This document shows positions 37,844 to 47,005 of a stretch of DNA of 64,000 nucleotides, one piece after another; position 1 is the first letter of the stretch; each line of letters opens with the position of its first letter. The DNA is from an uncultured Alphaproteobacteria bacterium (lineage in GTDB: Bacteria > Pseudomonadota > Alphaproteobacteria > HIMB59): positions 92,195-156,194 of the forward strand of contig CACKEA010000004.1 in the NCBI GenBank assembly GCA_902599045.1, in the 5' to 3' direction. The notes beneath the pieces are model-generated. The model was not told the origin of the DNA. It was given only the letters and a program-made list of their open reading frames with translations, and searched no databases. A program made the translations under genes and the position numbers.

Positions 37844-38669
37844 ACTTAATTAATTTTTCATCCAACTCTTTAATTGCTTTTCCATACTCCTCATCTGTTG
37901 GAACCTTGTGATGCCAAGAGATTTCATTTTCAATAAAACTTATTCCGCAACCCTTGATAGTATTAGCAATAATCGCGCTAGGTTTATCAGCAGTAAAAGG
38001 AACTTTTTGAAATATTTCCAGAAGCTCAATAATATTATTTCCATTAACAAATTCTACGTCAAAACCAAAAGATTTAAATTTCTCATCTAAAGGTTCAATT
38101 GGATTAACATCTTCTGTTTTACCAGTAATTTGCAAATGATTTCTATCAACAACGACAATGAGATTATCCAATTGATATTTGCTTGCTGATGTACAAGCTT
38201 CCCAAACAGATCCTTCTGAAAGTTCTCCATCTCCTAATAAAGCAAACACCTTTTTTTTCGATTTATCTTTTTTCTTAGCCAGCGCTAATCCAACGGCGAC
38301 TGAAAGCCCGTGCCCTAGTGCACCAGTATTGTGCTCAACACCCGAAACCTTTCTTGTTGGATGACCAATGAAATGAGAGTCAAACGCATTTAAAGTCTTT
38401 AGATCTTCTTTTTTAAAAAACCCTACATCACATAAAACTGTGTAAAGGGCCTCAACTGAGTGGCCTTTGCTATGAATGTAATTATTTCTTTCAATAGTGG
38501 AGAAATTATTGGGTGTAATTTCTAAAATACCATTATAAAGAACATTCAAGATGTCTATACAGGATAAACTTCCACCTGTATGACCCGCTCCTGAATTGTA
38601 GATAATTTCTATAATTGTTCTTCTGTATTCTAAGGATTTTTTTTCTAAGAATTTTTGATCTACACTCAT
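37836..38669 (-). CDS. Transketolase, N-terminal subunit
   Basis: 277-residue half carrying the diphosphate-binding domain. It shows YNSGAGHTGGSLSCIDIL, the HNTGALGHGLSVAVGLAL segment, and the ThDP motif GDGELSEGSVWEACTSA ending in VVVDRNHLQ. It precedes the C-terminal subunit in the natural order N then C. In D-apiose catabolism the equivalent pair moves a two-carbon unit from apulose 4-phosphate; that role here is inferred from the neighbours. Confidence 0.9.
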   Translation of the reverse strand: MSVDQKFLEKKSLEYRRTIIEIIYNSGAGHTGGSLSCIDILNVLYNGILEITPNNFSTIERNNYIHSKGHSVEALYTVLCDVGFFKKEDLKTLNAFDSHFIGHPTRKVSGVEHNTGALGHGLSVAVGLALAKKKDKSKKKVFALLGDGELSEGSVWEACTSASKYQLDNLIVVVDRNHLQITGKTEDVNPIEPLDEKFKSFGFDVEFVNGNNIIELLEIFQKVPFTADKPSAIIANTIKGCGISFIENEISWHHKVPTDEEYGKAIKELDEKLIKYE

Positions 38670-38708
38670 TTTAAGATTGTCAATTTAAAATAATAACTCT
38701 GATTTTTT

Positions 38709-39698
38709 CTAGTCTCGAGCTAAATGTTTATACAGAGCCTTTTGTGCAATTTTTAACGCACCCATGGCATCATGATTGGCTTGTGCTTTAGATAGGGCAT
38801 CGTAATCTAAGTCATCTAGTGCCTTATCAACTGATTTTAGAAAATCTATCGCCATATTTGCCATTTCAACACTATCTTCACGAAATGGGAACTGATCTAA
38901 CTGCCAAACTCCCTGCCAATTATTTTTTCTTAAGACATAAAAAAATTCAAAAAGCTCCATAGGGTGAAGGCTACCTGCTAAAAGATCATCATCCCAAGAT
39001 CTATAATTATCGTTAACATCCATCCCAAATAACCTTCCGTGATCAATTGCTAATTGAGCAGAGTCAGCGGCTGACTCTCCACCATAAATGGCATGACCAA
39101 AGTCTAAAAGTACTCCTATATTAGGTAAGCCTATTTGTTCAATCCCAAGTAACGTTCTAGTCATCGAGTCGTAAATCATTTTTACCCTTGGCTCGCGGGG
39201 TTTGTATTCGATTACAAATTTCAAATCAGAGTTTTCAGTTGCCAAGTTCCCAACGCCATCCATTGAGTTCTTCCATATCGATGCATGATCAACTTGAAAA
39301 GGATAATCCCATCCATCCTGACCTGGCCAAAGTTTAACATATGAGGCATCAAAGAAACGAACTGCTTCACACGCCTCAGTAATTAATTCATGTGCTCTTT
39401 TTCTGACACCAGGATCGGGATTAGTAAAAGCACCTTTTGAAAATTCTCTTGTATAAATTTCAGGGGTTATACCAATTACCTTTAATCCTGCTTTATCGAG
39501 AGCTTTTTTAATTTGCTCATTTGAAAACTCTCCTCCAAAATATGGATAGTTAATATCAACATAAGACAAATCCGTAACTTTTCCAGCAAGCTCAATAGCT
39601 TCAATAACGCTTCGTGGTTCTCCATAACCATCAGTTGCATATCTATCGAGATAAGTAGCGAAATGCCAGATACCTGCTCCAAACTCTTGTTTTTTCAT
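38709..39698 (-). CDS. Xylose-isomerase-like TIM-barrel sugar isomerase/epimerase
   Basis: AP-endonuclease-2-fold enzyme, about 329 residues from the chosen ATG at 39698 (an in-frame ATG at 39752 would add 18 residues that look non-conserved: [18 protein letters not shown]). Metal-binding acids and His are seen in [34 protein letters not shown] and [11 protein letters not shown]. It heads the operon with split transketolase and FGGY kinase, where D-apiose isomerase would be expected. Rhamnose- or erythrose-type isomerisation is also possible. Confidence 0.8.
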   Translation of the reverse strand: MKKQEFGAGIWHFATYLDRYATDGYGEPRSVIEAIELAGKVTDLSYVDINYPYFGGEFSNEQIKKALDKAGLKVIGITPEIYTREFSKGAFTNPDPGVRKRAHELITEACEAVRFFDASYVKLWPGQDGWDYPFQVDHASIWKNSMDGVGNLATENSDLKFVIEYKPREPRVKMIYDSMTRTLLGIEQIGLPNIGVLLDFGHAIYGGESAADSAQLAIDHGRLFGMDVNDNYRSWDDDLLAGSLHPMELFEFFYVLRKNNWQGVWQLDQFPFREDSVEMANMAIDFLKSVDKALDDLDYDALSKAQANHDAMGALKIAQKALYKHLARD

Positions 39699-39832
39699 TA
39701 TTTCATTTTCTATTATTTCAATAATTTTATCTATCAATAATTTTAAATGCATATTTGTCTAGTTTATGGACATTTATTGACGATAATTTTGTCGCAAATG
39801 TATAAATTGCATAGTTTTTTATTCACAATTGT

Positions 39833-39861
39833 TTGGATTTGACTTCAAAATCGAATATTAT
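39833..39861 (+). promoter_or_regulatory. Candidate sigma-70 promoter of the sugar ABC operon
   Basis: TTGGAT (39833-39838), 17-base spacer, TATTAT (39856-39861), 27 bases before the binding-protein ATG. A palindrome ACAATTGT (39825-39832) directly abuts the -35 and could be part of an operator for this divergent region. Reading by eye only. Confidence 0.4.
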
Positions 39862-39888
39862 GCACTCGTTATAATTAAGGAGGAATTA

Positions 39889-40791
39889 ATGAAAAAAATA
39901 ATTCTTACAATTCTTGTTTCATTCCTATCACTTTCTGCATTTGCTGAAAGAATAGTTATGGTAACACACGGTGAGGGTAAAGACCCTTTCTGGCCTGTTG
40001 TGCAAAAAGGTGGTGAAGATGCTGCTAGACACGTAGGTGCGGATTTTGAATATATCTTTAACCCATCTGGAGATCTAGGTGATATGGCTAAGTCAATTGC
40101 AGCTGCTGCTGCTACTCAGCCTGATGGTATGGTAGTTTCACTTCCAGATCCTGAAGCATTAGGTCAAGCAATTAAAGACGCTGTAGCAGCTGGTATTCCA
40201 GTTATTACAATGAACTCAGGTTTAGAGTCATCCGCATCTTTAGGTGCTCTAATGCACGTTGGTCAGCCAGAATTTCTTGCTGGTCAAAAAGCGGGTGAAA
40301 GAGCAAAAGCTGAGGGTGCCACAAAAGCACTTTGTATGATTCAAGAGGCCTACAACACAGCTCTTACAGACAGATGTGGTGGATATGCTACAGCATTACC
40401 TACAACAAATGTAGATACTTCTAATGACCCAGCTTCTATTCCAACAAGAGCCGCAGCTGGTTTACAGGCTAACCCAGATGTTGACGCAGTTCTTTCAGTT
40501 GGACCACACGTTTGTTCAGGTGTTCAAGCAGCGATTGACGATCTAGGTATGTCAGTTCACCACTCATGTTTTGACTTAAGCCCAGAAGTAATGGACTTAA
40601 TCAACTCAGGTAAAGTTGCGTATACAATTGATCAACAACAAAGATTACAAGGTTACATGCCTGTTGTTGTTCTTCATTTGTACAACAATGGTGCTGGTCT
40701 TCTTCCTGGTGCAAACATTCCATCAGGTCCAGGATTTGTTGATAAGTCAAACGCATCATCAGTTTCTGCTTTAGCAGGTATTGATAGATAA
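39889..40791 (+). CDS. Sugar ABC transporter substrate-binding protein (ribose-type fold)
   Basis: Periplasmic binding protein of 300 residues. The start at 39889 is chosen because AAGGAGG lies five bases before it and a signal peptide begins there (MKKIILTILVSFLSLSAFA, cut after residue 19). Mature part: MVTHGEGKDPFWPVVQKGG, VVSLPDPEALGQAIKDAVAAG, PVITMNSGLE and VLSVGPHVCSGVQAAIDDLG. This is the RbsB-like periplasmic_binding_4 group. The sugar is unknown; the divergent isomerase/transketolase/kinase operon is the best clue. A hairpin separates it from the permease gene. Confidence 0.9.
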   Translation: MKKIILTILVSFLSLSAFAERIVMVTHGEGKDPFWPVVQKGGEDAARHVGADFEYIFNPSGDLGDMAKSIAAAAATQPDGMVVSLPDPEALGQAIKDAVAAGIPVITMNSGLESSASLGALMHVGQPEFLAGQKAGERAKAEGATKALCMIQEAYNTALTDRCGGYATALPTTNVDTSNDPASIPTRAAAGLQANPDVDAVLSVGPHVCSGVQAAIDDLGMSVHHSCFDLSPEVMDLINSGKVAYTIDQQQRLQGYMPVVVLHLYNNGAGLLPGANIPSGPGFVDKSNASSVSALAGIDR

Positions 40792-40806
40792 TCAAAATAT
40801 CTTATA

Positions 40807-40830
40807 AAGTGGGCAGTTTTCTGCCCACTT
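40807..40830 (+). other. Intercistronic hairpin after the sugar-binding protein gene
   Basis: Perfect 10-bp stem AAGTGGGCAG/CTGCCCACTT with a TTTT loop, 15 bases behind the stop. It is followed by AACAAAAAAA and no T-run, so RNA stabilisation (3' end protection of the binding-protein message) fits better than termination. Confidence 0.65.
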
Positions 40831-40882
40831 AACAAAAAAAATTTTACGAGAAAGATAGATATTATTTTAATATTCTAGAAAT

Positions 40883-42469
40883 ATGAATACATCCACAACA
40901 CAAAGAAAAGAAGCGGATAGACACCAAAAAAAGTCTTGGTTATCAAAACTAATTTCAAGGCCTGAGATTGGTCCAATTGGAGTGATGCTCTTGTTATTTG
41001 GAATGCTTGGATATTTCTCCATCCCAGCTGGAGAAATGTCATGGAACCCTTTTACTGGAGAAGGTTTTAATGCATTAGGTATAAGAAATTTTTTAAGAGT
41101 TATTTCACAGTTAGGAATAATTGCGATTGGAGCTGGTTTACTTATCATAGCTGGAGAGTTTGATTTATCCATAGGTTCGATGATTGGTTTTGCTGGCGCT
41201 TGTATGGCCATGATCTTGCGATGGGGTTTTTCTATTATAATCCCTTATGTTTCCTTCGAAGGTGGCTTTCATATTGAATTTTTAACATTAATCCATTTAT
41301 CTGATGTCTCTCCATTAGGAGCAATTTTTATAACTTTGTGTTTCACATTATTTTTTGGCTGGCTTCAAGGAACAATTATTGTGAGATCAGGCCTCCCTTC
41401 ATTTATTGTTACTCTTGGAGGTTTATTTTTCTTAAGAGGATTAACAGAGGTTTCCCTTCGATCTTTTAATCATAGACCAGATCAAACTAAAGGTGCAACT
41501 ACAGTGACTGAAATCCCTGATATTAAAAATATTGTAAATGTTCCTGGTCACGGAGAAATGGTAAGAGAAAAAGCCAAAGCATTACCTGAAGCAGATCTTG
41601 TTGCTATAGCTCAAGACATTCCCGCAGACAAGGTGGCCTCTATAACTGAAAGATTAGAATATACCTACCAACGAGTTGCTGAAGCAAAAACAGAAATTCT
41701 TATAAAAAAAGGTGTCAAACCTTTAGAACAAGCACTCGCTAACGCACAAGAATCCGGTAATGATTATATGGTTTCAATGATCCAAGAAAAAATTACTAAT
41801 TTTAAAATTGAACCAGCTGTCGCCAAAACAGTTACAGATGTTGATATAGCCAGAGTTTATATAGACTCATTATACTCCACAAAGCCTGTCGCTAACTTCT
41901 TTGGCGGTGATATTTTAGAACCATTATTTGACTGGCTTTATTTCCCTGTTGATTGGAATACCAATAATTTTGGAAATCAGTTTGCCTCAGGCCTATATTC
42001 ATGTGTCATGATATGGCTAATCATAGCGCTAGTTTGCTATGTTGTTTTAAGTAAGACTCAGGCTGGAAATTGGATTTACTCAACGGGTGGAAATTTAAAT
42101 GCGGCCAAAGCCAATGGAGTCCCCACTGATAAAGTGAAGGTCTCATTATTTATGTTCTCTGCTTTTTGTGCAACTATCTTTGCAACATGTCAGGTATTTG
42201 AAGTCAATACTGCTGATGCAGCTAAAGGGAATTTGAAAGAACTAGAAGCAATAGCAGCAGCTGTAATCGGCGGTGTTGTCCTTACAGGTGGCTTTGGAAC
42301 TATATTAGGTATTGTAGTCGGAGCTTTTATATTTGGTGTAGCAAAAGAGGCTTTCTTTTATATACCAGGTATTGATGGGTCCTTTTATCGAGTGTTCTTA
42401 GGACTCGTTATCATTGCCTCAGCATTAACAAATGAAAATATTCGAAAAAGAATTATGGGAAGTATCTAG
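40883..42469 (+). CDS. Sugar ABC transporter permease with a large internal insertion
   Basis: CUT2 (BPD_transp_2) permease. At 528 residues it is about 150-180 longer than usual. Conserved parts flank the insertion: IIAGEFDLSIGSMIGFAGA and GLPSFIVTLGGLFFLRGLT before it; DWNTNNFGNQFASG, NLNAAKANGVPTDKVKVS and IGGVVLTGGFGTILGIVVG after it. The extra part (about residues 195-345) is hydrophilic and helical (KALPEADLVAIAQDIPADK; EALANAQ-like repeats; VSMIQEKITNFKIEP) and should sit in the loop between helices, by topology probably periplasmic. Its role is unknown. The end lies three bases from the ATPase gene. Confidence 0.88.
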   Translation: MNTSTTQRKEADRHQKKSWLSKLISRPEIGPIGVMLLLFGMLGYFSIPAGEMSWNPFTGEGFNALGIRNFLRVISQLGIIAIGAGLLIIAGEFDLSIGSMIGFAGACMAMILRWGFSIIIPYVSFEGGFHIEFLTLIHLSDVSPLGAIFITLCFTLFFGWLQGTIIVRSGLPSFIVTLGGLFFLRGLTEVSLRSFNHRPDQTKGATTVTEIPDIKNIVNVPGHGEMVREKAKALPEADLVAIAQDIPADKVASITERLEYTYQRVAEAKTEILIKKGVKPLEQALANAQESGNDYMVSMIQEKITNFKIEPAVAKTVTDVDIARVYIDSLYSTKPVANFFGGDILEPLFDWLYFPVDWNTNNFGNQFASGLYSCVMIWLIIALVCYVVLSKTQAGNWIYSTGGNLNAAKANGVPTDKVKVSLFMFSAFCATIFATCQVFEVNTADAAKGNLKELEAIAAAVIGGVVLTGGFGTILGIVVGAFIFGVAKEAFFYIPGIDGSFYRVFLGLVIIASALTNENIRKRIMGSI

Positions 42470-42472
42470 GCT

Positions 42473-43261
42473 ATGGATAATAATCAAACACCTTTTATTG
42501 AGATTATAGACTTAGTAAAAAAATTTGGAACATTTACAGCGCTTAATGGTGTTTCTTTAAATGTGTTACCCGGTGAGGTTCATGCTCTTCTTGGTGATAA
42601 TGGAGCAGGGAAATCTACTTTAATTAAAGTTTTATCAGGGGTCCATCAGCCTACCTCAGGAATAATAAAAGTAGGGGGCAAAGAAGTAAAATTTGGATCT
42701 CCCAGAGAAGCTACAAATACTGGAATTGGAACAGTTTACCAAGACTTGGCACTCAATGCACTGACTTCAGTTACAAGAAATTTTTTCCTTGGAAATGAAT
42801 TAAAAAAAGGACCTGGACCATTTGGAATTCTTAATTTTAAAAAAATGGATGAAATTACAATTTCTGAAATGGGAAAAATAGGAATTAATATATCTGATCC
42901 AGCCCAACCTGTGGGAACAATGTCTGGTGGACAAAGACAAACATTAGCCATAGCCAGAGCTATTTATTTTGGGGCAAAAATTTTAATATTAGATGAACCA
43001 ACATCAGCACTTGGACAAAGACAACAGATGGAGGTTTTAAAAACAATAAAGAAGGTCCAAAAACTTGGAAACATAGCTATCATTCTTATAACACACAATG
43101 AAATTCACGCCCGCTTAATCGCAGACCGTTTTACTTTTTTAAGTCTCGGTGAAGTAATAGGTTCAGGTAAGTCATCTGAACTTGGTGGGGATGATGTCAA
43201 AAGACTGATGGCAGGTGGCGCAGAAATTGGCGATCTGGCTAAAGAATTAGAAGCAGTTTAA
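42473..43261 (+). CDS. Sugar ABC transporter ATPase (single domain)
   Basis: 262-residue nucleotide-binding protein for the permease upstream. Walker A GDNGAGKST at about 40-48, signature MSGGQRQTLAIARA, Walker B ILILDEPTSALG, and the switch His in LITHNEIH. A single domain as in FrcA, so the importer probably uses an ATPase homodimer. It ends ten bases before the convergent HpcH/HpaI aldolase gene. Confidence 0.92.
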   Translation: MDNNQTPFIEIIDLVKKFGTFTALNGVSLNVLPGEVHALLGDNGAGKSTLIKVLSGVHQPTSGIIKVGGKEVKFGSPREATNTGIGTVYQDLALNALTSVTRNFFLGNELKKGPGPFGILNFKKMDEITISEMGKIGINISDPAQPVGTMSGGQRQTLAIARAIYFGAKILILDEPTSALGQRQQMEVLKTIKKVQKLGNIAIILITHNEIHARLIADRFTFLSLGEVIGSGKSSELGGDDVKRLMAGGAEIGDLAKELEAV

Positions 43262-43270
43262 ATAAAATTT

Positions 43271-44092
43271 CTAATAAGAACTTGGATTAGTATCTTTACC
43301 AGTTTCATCGTGATCTTGGTTTGTTAACTCTTTAAATTTTTTCACGTGAGCTCCCGCAGCTCCTGCAAGAAGCCGAACATCATTAGTAATCGTTACAAAA
43401 TCAAAACCCCACTCAGAAGCTTGAGCAGCATACTCAGGTGTACCACAATGAAGACAAGCAACTTTTCCATATTTATGAGCTGCAGCTAAAATTTTCTTTT
43501 TGGCATCAATCATTTCAGGTTCCTTGCGATCAAAACCTGGAACAAGTTTCCCTTGATTGAGACCAATTGTTAAATCTGCTGTTCCTATGTAAAGTCCATC
43601 TAGGTCAGGCGTCGATGCTATTTCATCAAGATTATCAAATGCCTGTTGTGTTTCAATCATGGCTAAGCAGAAAGTACTTTCGTTTGCCTCATAAAAATAG
43701 TTTGAGCTCACAGAAAAATTTGCCCTAGTAGGTCCAAAACTTCTAATACCAACAGGAGGGTATTTACAATCTTGAACTAATTGCTCTGCTTGTTGACGTG
43801 TATTAATCATGGGGCATATCACTCCCAAAGCACCCGCATCCATAACTTTAGATATAACAGCATGATCTAAACCAGAGACTCTACAAATTGGAGTCACACC
43901 ACTATGTCGAATACTCTGCAACATTGTAAATAAGTCATTAAAGCCAATCATCCCATGTTGGTAGTCAATCGTTAAAGCATCGTATCCTTGCTCTGACATG
44001 ATTTCGGCAGTAAAGGTATTTGGTATTGATAAGAAACTATTAAGAACTACTTTTTTACTTTTCCATTTTTCTTTTACTTTATTTTCAATCAT
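43271..44092 (-). CDS. HpcH/HpaI family aldolase
   Basis: Metal-dependent class II pyruvate aldolase family, 273 residues. ALTIDYQHGMIGFNDL holds the catalytic His46; MIETQQAFDNLDEIAS has the metal-binding Glu and GLYIGTADLTIGLNQG the metal-binding Asp. The family cleaves 2-keto-3-deoxy sugar acids or similar hydroxy-keto acids. It lies 66 bases behind iolG in the same direction and could process an acid formed from inositol or a sugar acid, but no specific substrate is shown. Confidence 0.86.
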   Translation of the reverse strand: MIENKVKEKWKSKKVVLNSFLSIPNTFTAEIMSEQGYDALTIDYQHGMIGFNDLFTMLQSIRHSGVTPICRVSGLDHAVISKVMDAGALGVICPMINTRQQAEQLVQDCKYPPVGIRSFGPTRANFSVSSNYFYEANESTFCLAMIETQQAFDNLDEIASTPDLDGLYIGTADLTIGLNQGKLVPGFDRKEPEMIDAKKKILAAAHKYGKVACLHCGTPEYAAQASEWGFDFVTITNDVRLLAGAAGAHVKKFKELTNQDHDETGKDTNPSSY

Positions 44093-44158
44093 CTATCTAA
44101 AAATATTTAAAAAATTAATTATAACAATAATCTATTAGTCATAGATAAATGCATAATT

Positions 44159-45163
44159 TTAATCAATTTTTTCAAACCTCCCACTTTTGACAGATTTATA
44201 TGCAGCCTCAGCTAAAAGAAGGGCTCTTCTTCCATCTTCAAATCCAACAGAAACAGGCTTTTTTTCAATAATAGCCTCGACAAATGAGGTAATAGAATTC
44301 ATATAAGCCTCTTGATATCTCTCTATAAAAAAATTTAGATACGGTTCTCGTTTATCAACGAATTCCATATTATACTTTTTAAGCTCATGGGGCTTTCTGT
44401 TTTCAGATACAACCATTCCCTTACTTCCAAATAGCTCTACTCTTTGATCATAACCATATGTGGCCGATCTAGAGTTGTTAATATGACATTGTTTTCCTGA
44501 AGCAGTCTCCATGATAATCATCAGAGTATCACTATCATCTAATTCAGACTTTATTTTTGGATTTATCAAAGCATTAGATATTGCAAATATTTTTTCAGGT
44601 TCTTCTCCTAGCATAAAACGAGCTAAATCAAAATCATGAATAGTCATGTCTCTAAATTGACCACCTGATACTTTTAAATAATCCCAACTTGGTAAACCAG
44701 GGTCTCTTGATGTAATCAAACATTGATGAAGTTCACCTATCTCCCCATCTATTAAAGATTGCTTCGCAGCTTGATGACCGGGATCAAATCTTCTATTAAA
44801 CCCCAATTGAATTGGAATATTATTTCCTTTAAGCCTTTCAGAACACTCATTAACTTTAATAATATCTAAGTCAATTGGCTTCTCACAAAGAACAGGTTTT
44901 TTTGCAGCAACTGACTTCTCTATGAAATCAATATGAGTATTTGTTGGAGAGGATATAAGAATTGCATCAATACCACTATCGCTAAAAACTTCATCAACTT
45001 TTTCTACAGCTGGAACACTTAAATCATTTGAAACTTTTTTTGCAAATTGATCGTTTGGATCAAAAACACAAGCTAAAGTTGTCTTTTCATGAAGCTGAAT
45101 ATTTTTGGCATGCATTTGACCTATACGACCACACCCAATCACTGCAATTCTCACTTTTTTCAT
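44159..45163 (-). CDS. iolG: Inositol 2-dehydrogenase
   Basis: NAD-dependent oxidation of myo-inositol to scyllo-inosose, first step of the pathway. The 334-residue protein has AVIGCGRIGQMHAKNI (8-23, GxGxxG), CEKPIDLD (catalytic Lys), LGFNRRFDPG and DMTIHDFDLARFMLGEEP (catalytic Asp/His). It is divergent from iolE across a 116-base gap that holds an ATTCA-N3-TGAAT palindrome. Other Gfo/Idh substrates such as scyllo-inositol are possible. Confidence 0.88.
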   Translation of the reverse strand: MKKVRIAVIGCGRIGQMHAKNIQLHEKTTLACVFDPNDQFAKKVSNDLSVPAVEKVDEVFSDSGIDAILISSPTNTHIDFIEKSVAAKKPVLCEKPIDLDIIKVNECSERLKGNNIPIQLGFNRRFDPGHQAAKQSLIDGEIGELHQCLITSRDPGLPSWDYLKVSGGQFRDMTIHDFDLARFMLGEEPEKIFAISNALINPKIKSELDDSDTLMIIMETASGKQCHINNSRSATYGYDQRVELFGSKGMVVSENRKPHELKKYNMEFVDKREPYLNFFIERYQEAYMNSITSFVEAIIEKKPVSVGFEDGRRALLLAEAAYKSVKSGRFEKID

Positions 45164-45207
45164 ACCTCAGACATATATTACTATTTTTATATTAAAAATA
45201 AAAAATA

Positions 45208-45220
45208 ATTCATTTTGAAT
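45208..45220. promoter_or_regulatory. Palindromic operator candidate between iolG and iolE
   Basis: ATTCA-TTT-TGAAT, matching the cores at 48728-48750 and 53523-53539. TTGAAT (45215-45220) can serve as -35 for iolE with TAAAAG 17 bases on. The weakest of the three sites: arms of only five bases. Confidence 0.5.
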
Positions 45221-45279
45221 ATAATTTAAGTATTCTTTAAAAGATTTATTTATTTATAATCTAATTAGAGGAGAGGTTA

Positions 45280-46191
45280 ATGAAAGCAAAATTAGGGATA
45301 GCACCTATAGCATGGTCTAATGACGATTTACCTGAGTTGGGAGGGGAAACGTCTTTAGATACATGTCTTAGTGAGTCAAAACTAGCAGGATTTACTGGTG
45401 TAGAAACAGGGGGTAAATTCCCCAAAACTCCTGAAAAACTTGGGCCTATTTTGAAAAGTCACAAACTATACCTAGCCTCTGGGTGGTACTCAGGCACTGT
45501 TCTTGATAATGATTTAGAAAATGAAAAAGATAGAGTTCTTCAACAATTAACACTTTTTAGAGATTTAGGAGCAGCAGTTTTGGCTTACGGAGAAACTTCA
45601 GGAACCATTCAAAATGTCAGACACGCTCCCCTGAATACAAAAAGAAAAATACACAGTGAAGACTTTAAAGAGTATGGAAGAAAATTAACATTATTTGCAG
45701 AATTTTGTGCAGATTTTGGAGTACCAATTTCATTTCACCACCATATGGGTACGGCGATTGAGACTGAACAAGAACTAGATAGCCTGATGAAACATACAGG
45801 TGAGGCAGTAAAAATTTTATTTGATACAGGTCACATGACCTTTGCTGGAGGAGACTCTTTAGGGGTTATAAACAAACATGCAAAAAGAATAAATCACTTT
45901 CATGCAAAAGATATTCGATCAAAAATAGTAAATAATTTAGATCGATCAAAACAAAGTTTTTTAGATTTTGTCCTTGAGGGGGCTTTCACTGTACCTGGTG
46001 ATGGGAATATTAATTTTAAAGAAGTTGTTGAAACTTTATCCAAAAATAATTACGAGGGATGGTTCATTGTGGAGGCAGAACAAGATCCAGCGAAAGCAAA
46101 TCCTTTTGAATATGCAAAAATTGGAAACAAAGAGTTAGTAGAGTGCTTGGGCATGTACGGATATCAGATAGAGGATTACATAGATGAATAG
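45280..46191 (+). CDS. iolE: Inosose dehydratase
   Basis: Dehydrates scyllo-inosose to 3D-(3,5/4)-trihydroxycyclohexane-1,2-dione. The 303-residue TIM-barrel protein begins KLGIAPIAWSNDDLPELGG, the IolE signature, and has metal ligands in ISFHHHMGTAIETEQEL, LFDTGHMTFAGGD, RINHFHAKDI and FIVEAEQD. SD GGAGAGG stands before the ATG. The 3' end overlaps the SDR gene by eight bases. Confidence 0.93.
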   Translation: MKAKLGIAPIAWSNDDLPELGGETSLDTCLSESKLAGFTGVETGGKFPKTPEKLGPILKSHKLYLASGWYSGTVLDNDLENEKDRVLQQLTLFRDLGAAVLAYGETSGTIQNVRHAPLNTKRKIHSEDFKEYGRKLTLFAEFCADFGVPISFHHHMGTAIETEQELDSLMKHTGEAVKILFDTGHMTFAGGDSLGVINKHAKRINHFHAKDIRSKIVNNLDRSKQSFLDFVLEGAFTVPGDGNINFKEVVETLSKNNYEGWFIVEAEQDPAKANPFEYAKIGNKELVECLGMYGYQIEDYIDE

Positions 46192-47005
46192 CATTAAAGG
46201 AAAGTTTGCACTCGTTACAGGAGGAACGCAGGGTCTGGGGGCAGCAATTGCTAAAAATTTTGCTGAAAATGGCGCAGAGGGTATCATTACCATTGGAAGA
46301 AAAGAGGAAAAAGGAAAAGAGGTAGCAAAAAAGATTCAAGAGGAAACTGGGTGCAAAGTAATTTTCGTTAAGACAGACTTACCTAATGTTCAAGAGTGTC
46401 GTAACGCTGTAACAGTTGCAAAAAAAAATTTTGGAAAATTAGATGTTCTTGTAAACGCAGCAGGTATCACTGACCGAGGTAATATTGTCAACACATCTGA
46501 AGAATTATTCGACAAAATGATAGGAACTAATGTCAAAGGGCCCTTCTTCCTTATACAAGAAACTGTCAAAATTATGATAGATCAAGGAATTCAGGGCTCT
46601 ATTATCAATATAGGGTCCGTATCAGCTCTAACTGGACAACCATTTATATCTGCATATTGCACCTCGAAAGGGGCCTTGGCAACTTTAACGAGAAATACGG
46701 CATTTGCATTACTTAATAATAAGATAAGAGTTAATCAATTAAATATTGGATGGATGGCCTCAGATGGGGAGCATGAAATCCAAACTAAATATCACGGTGC
46801 TCCAGAAGATTGGTTAAAAGATGCTGCAAAGGAACAGCCTTTTGAGAGGCTTCTAGACCCTAATGAAGTAGCAAAGGCAGTAACATTTTTAGCATCTGAT
46901 GACTCTGGTATGATGACAGGCTCAGTAGTTAATTTTGATCAATCTGTTTGGGGTGGTTATCCGTTCTCTCCTCCAACTCCTGAGGGAAAAATTTCTTTAG
47001 ATTAA
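46184..47005 (+). CDS. Short-chain dehydrogenase/reductase (inositol cluster)
   Basis: NAD(P)-dependent SDR, 273 residues. TGGTQGLGAAIAKNFAENG is the cofactor loop, VNAAGITDRG the NAG-type motif, and GSVSALTGQPFISAYCTSKGAL holds Ser, Tyr and Lys of the catalytic triad. It overlaps iolE by eight bases, so it probably oxidises or reduces an inositol isomer or inosose. The stop directly touches the stop of the convergent regulator gene. Confidence 0.87.
   Translation: MNSIKGKFALVTGGTQGLGAAIAKNFAENGAEGIITIGRKEEKGKEVAKKIQEETGCKVIFVKTDLPNVQECRNAVTVAKKNFGKLDVLVNAAGITDRGNIVNTSEELFDKMIGTNVKGPFFLIQETVKIMIDQGIQGSIINIGSVSALTGQPFISAYCTSKGALATLTRNTAFALLNNKIRVNQLNIGWMASDGEHEIQTKYHGAPEDWLKDAAKEQPFERLLDPNEVAKAVTFLASDDSGMMTGSVVNFDQSVWGGYPFSPPTPEGKISLD

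Noticed and set aside
39870..39875. Perfect TATAAT box before the sugar-binding protein gene
   Set aside because: It is 13 bases from the ATG and overlaps the SD region, so transcription from it would remove the ribosome binding site; the TTGGAT-N17-TATTAT pair upstream fits better.
39829..39888. Upstream ATG start for the sugar-binding protein
   Set aside because: It would put 20 polar residues before a good signal peptide; the AAGGAGG is correctly spaced only for ATG 39889.
40807..40830. Rho-independent terminator after the binding-protein gene
   Set aside because: The stem is strong but is followed by an A-run on the coding strand; it is kept as an intercistronic hairpin.
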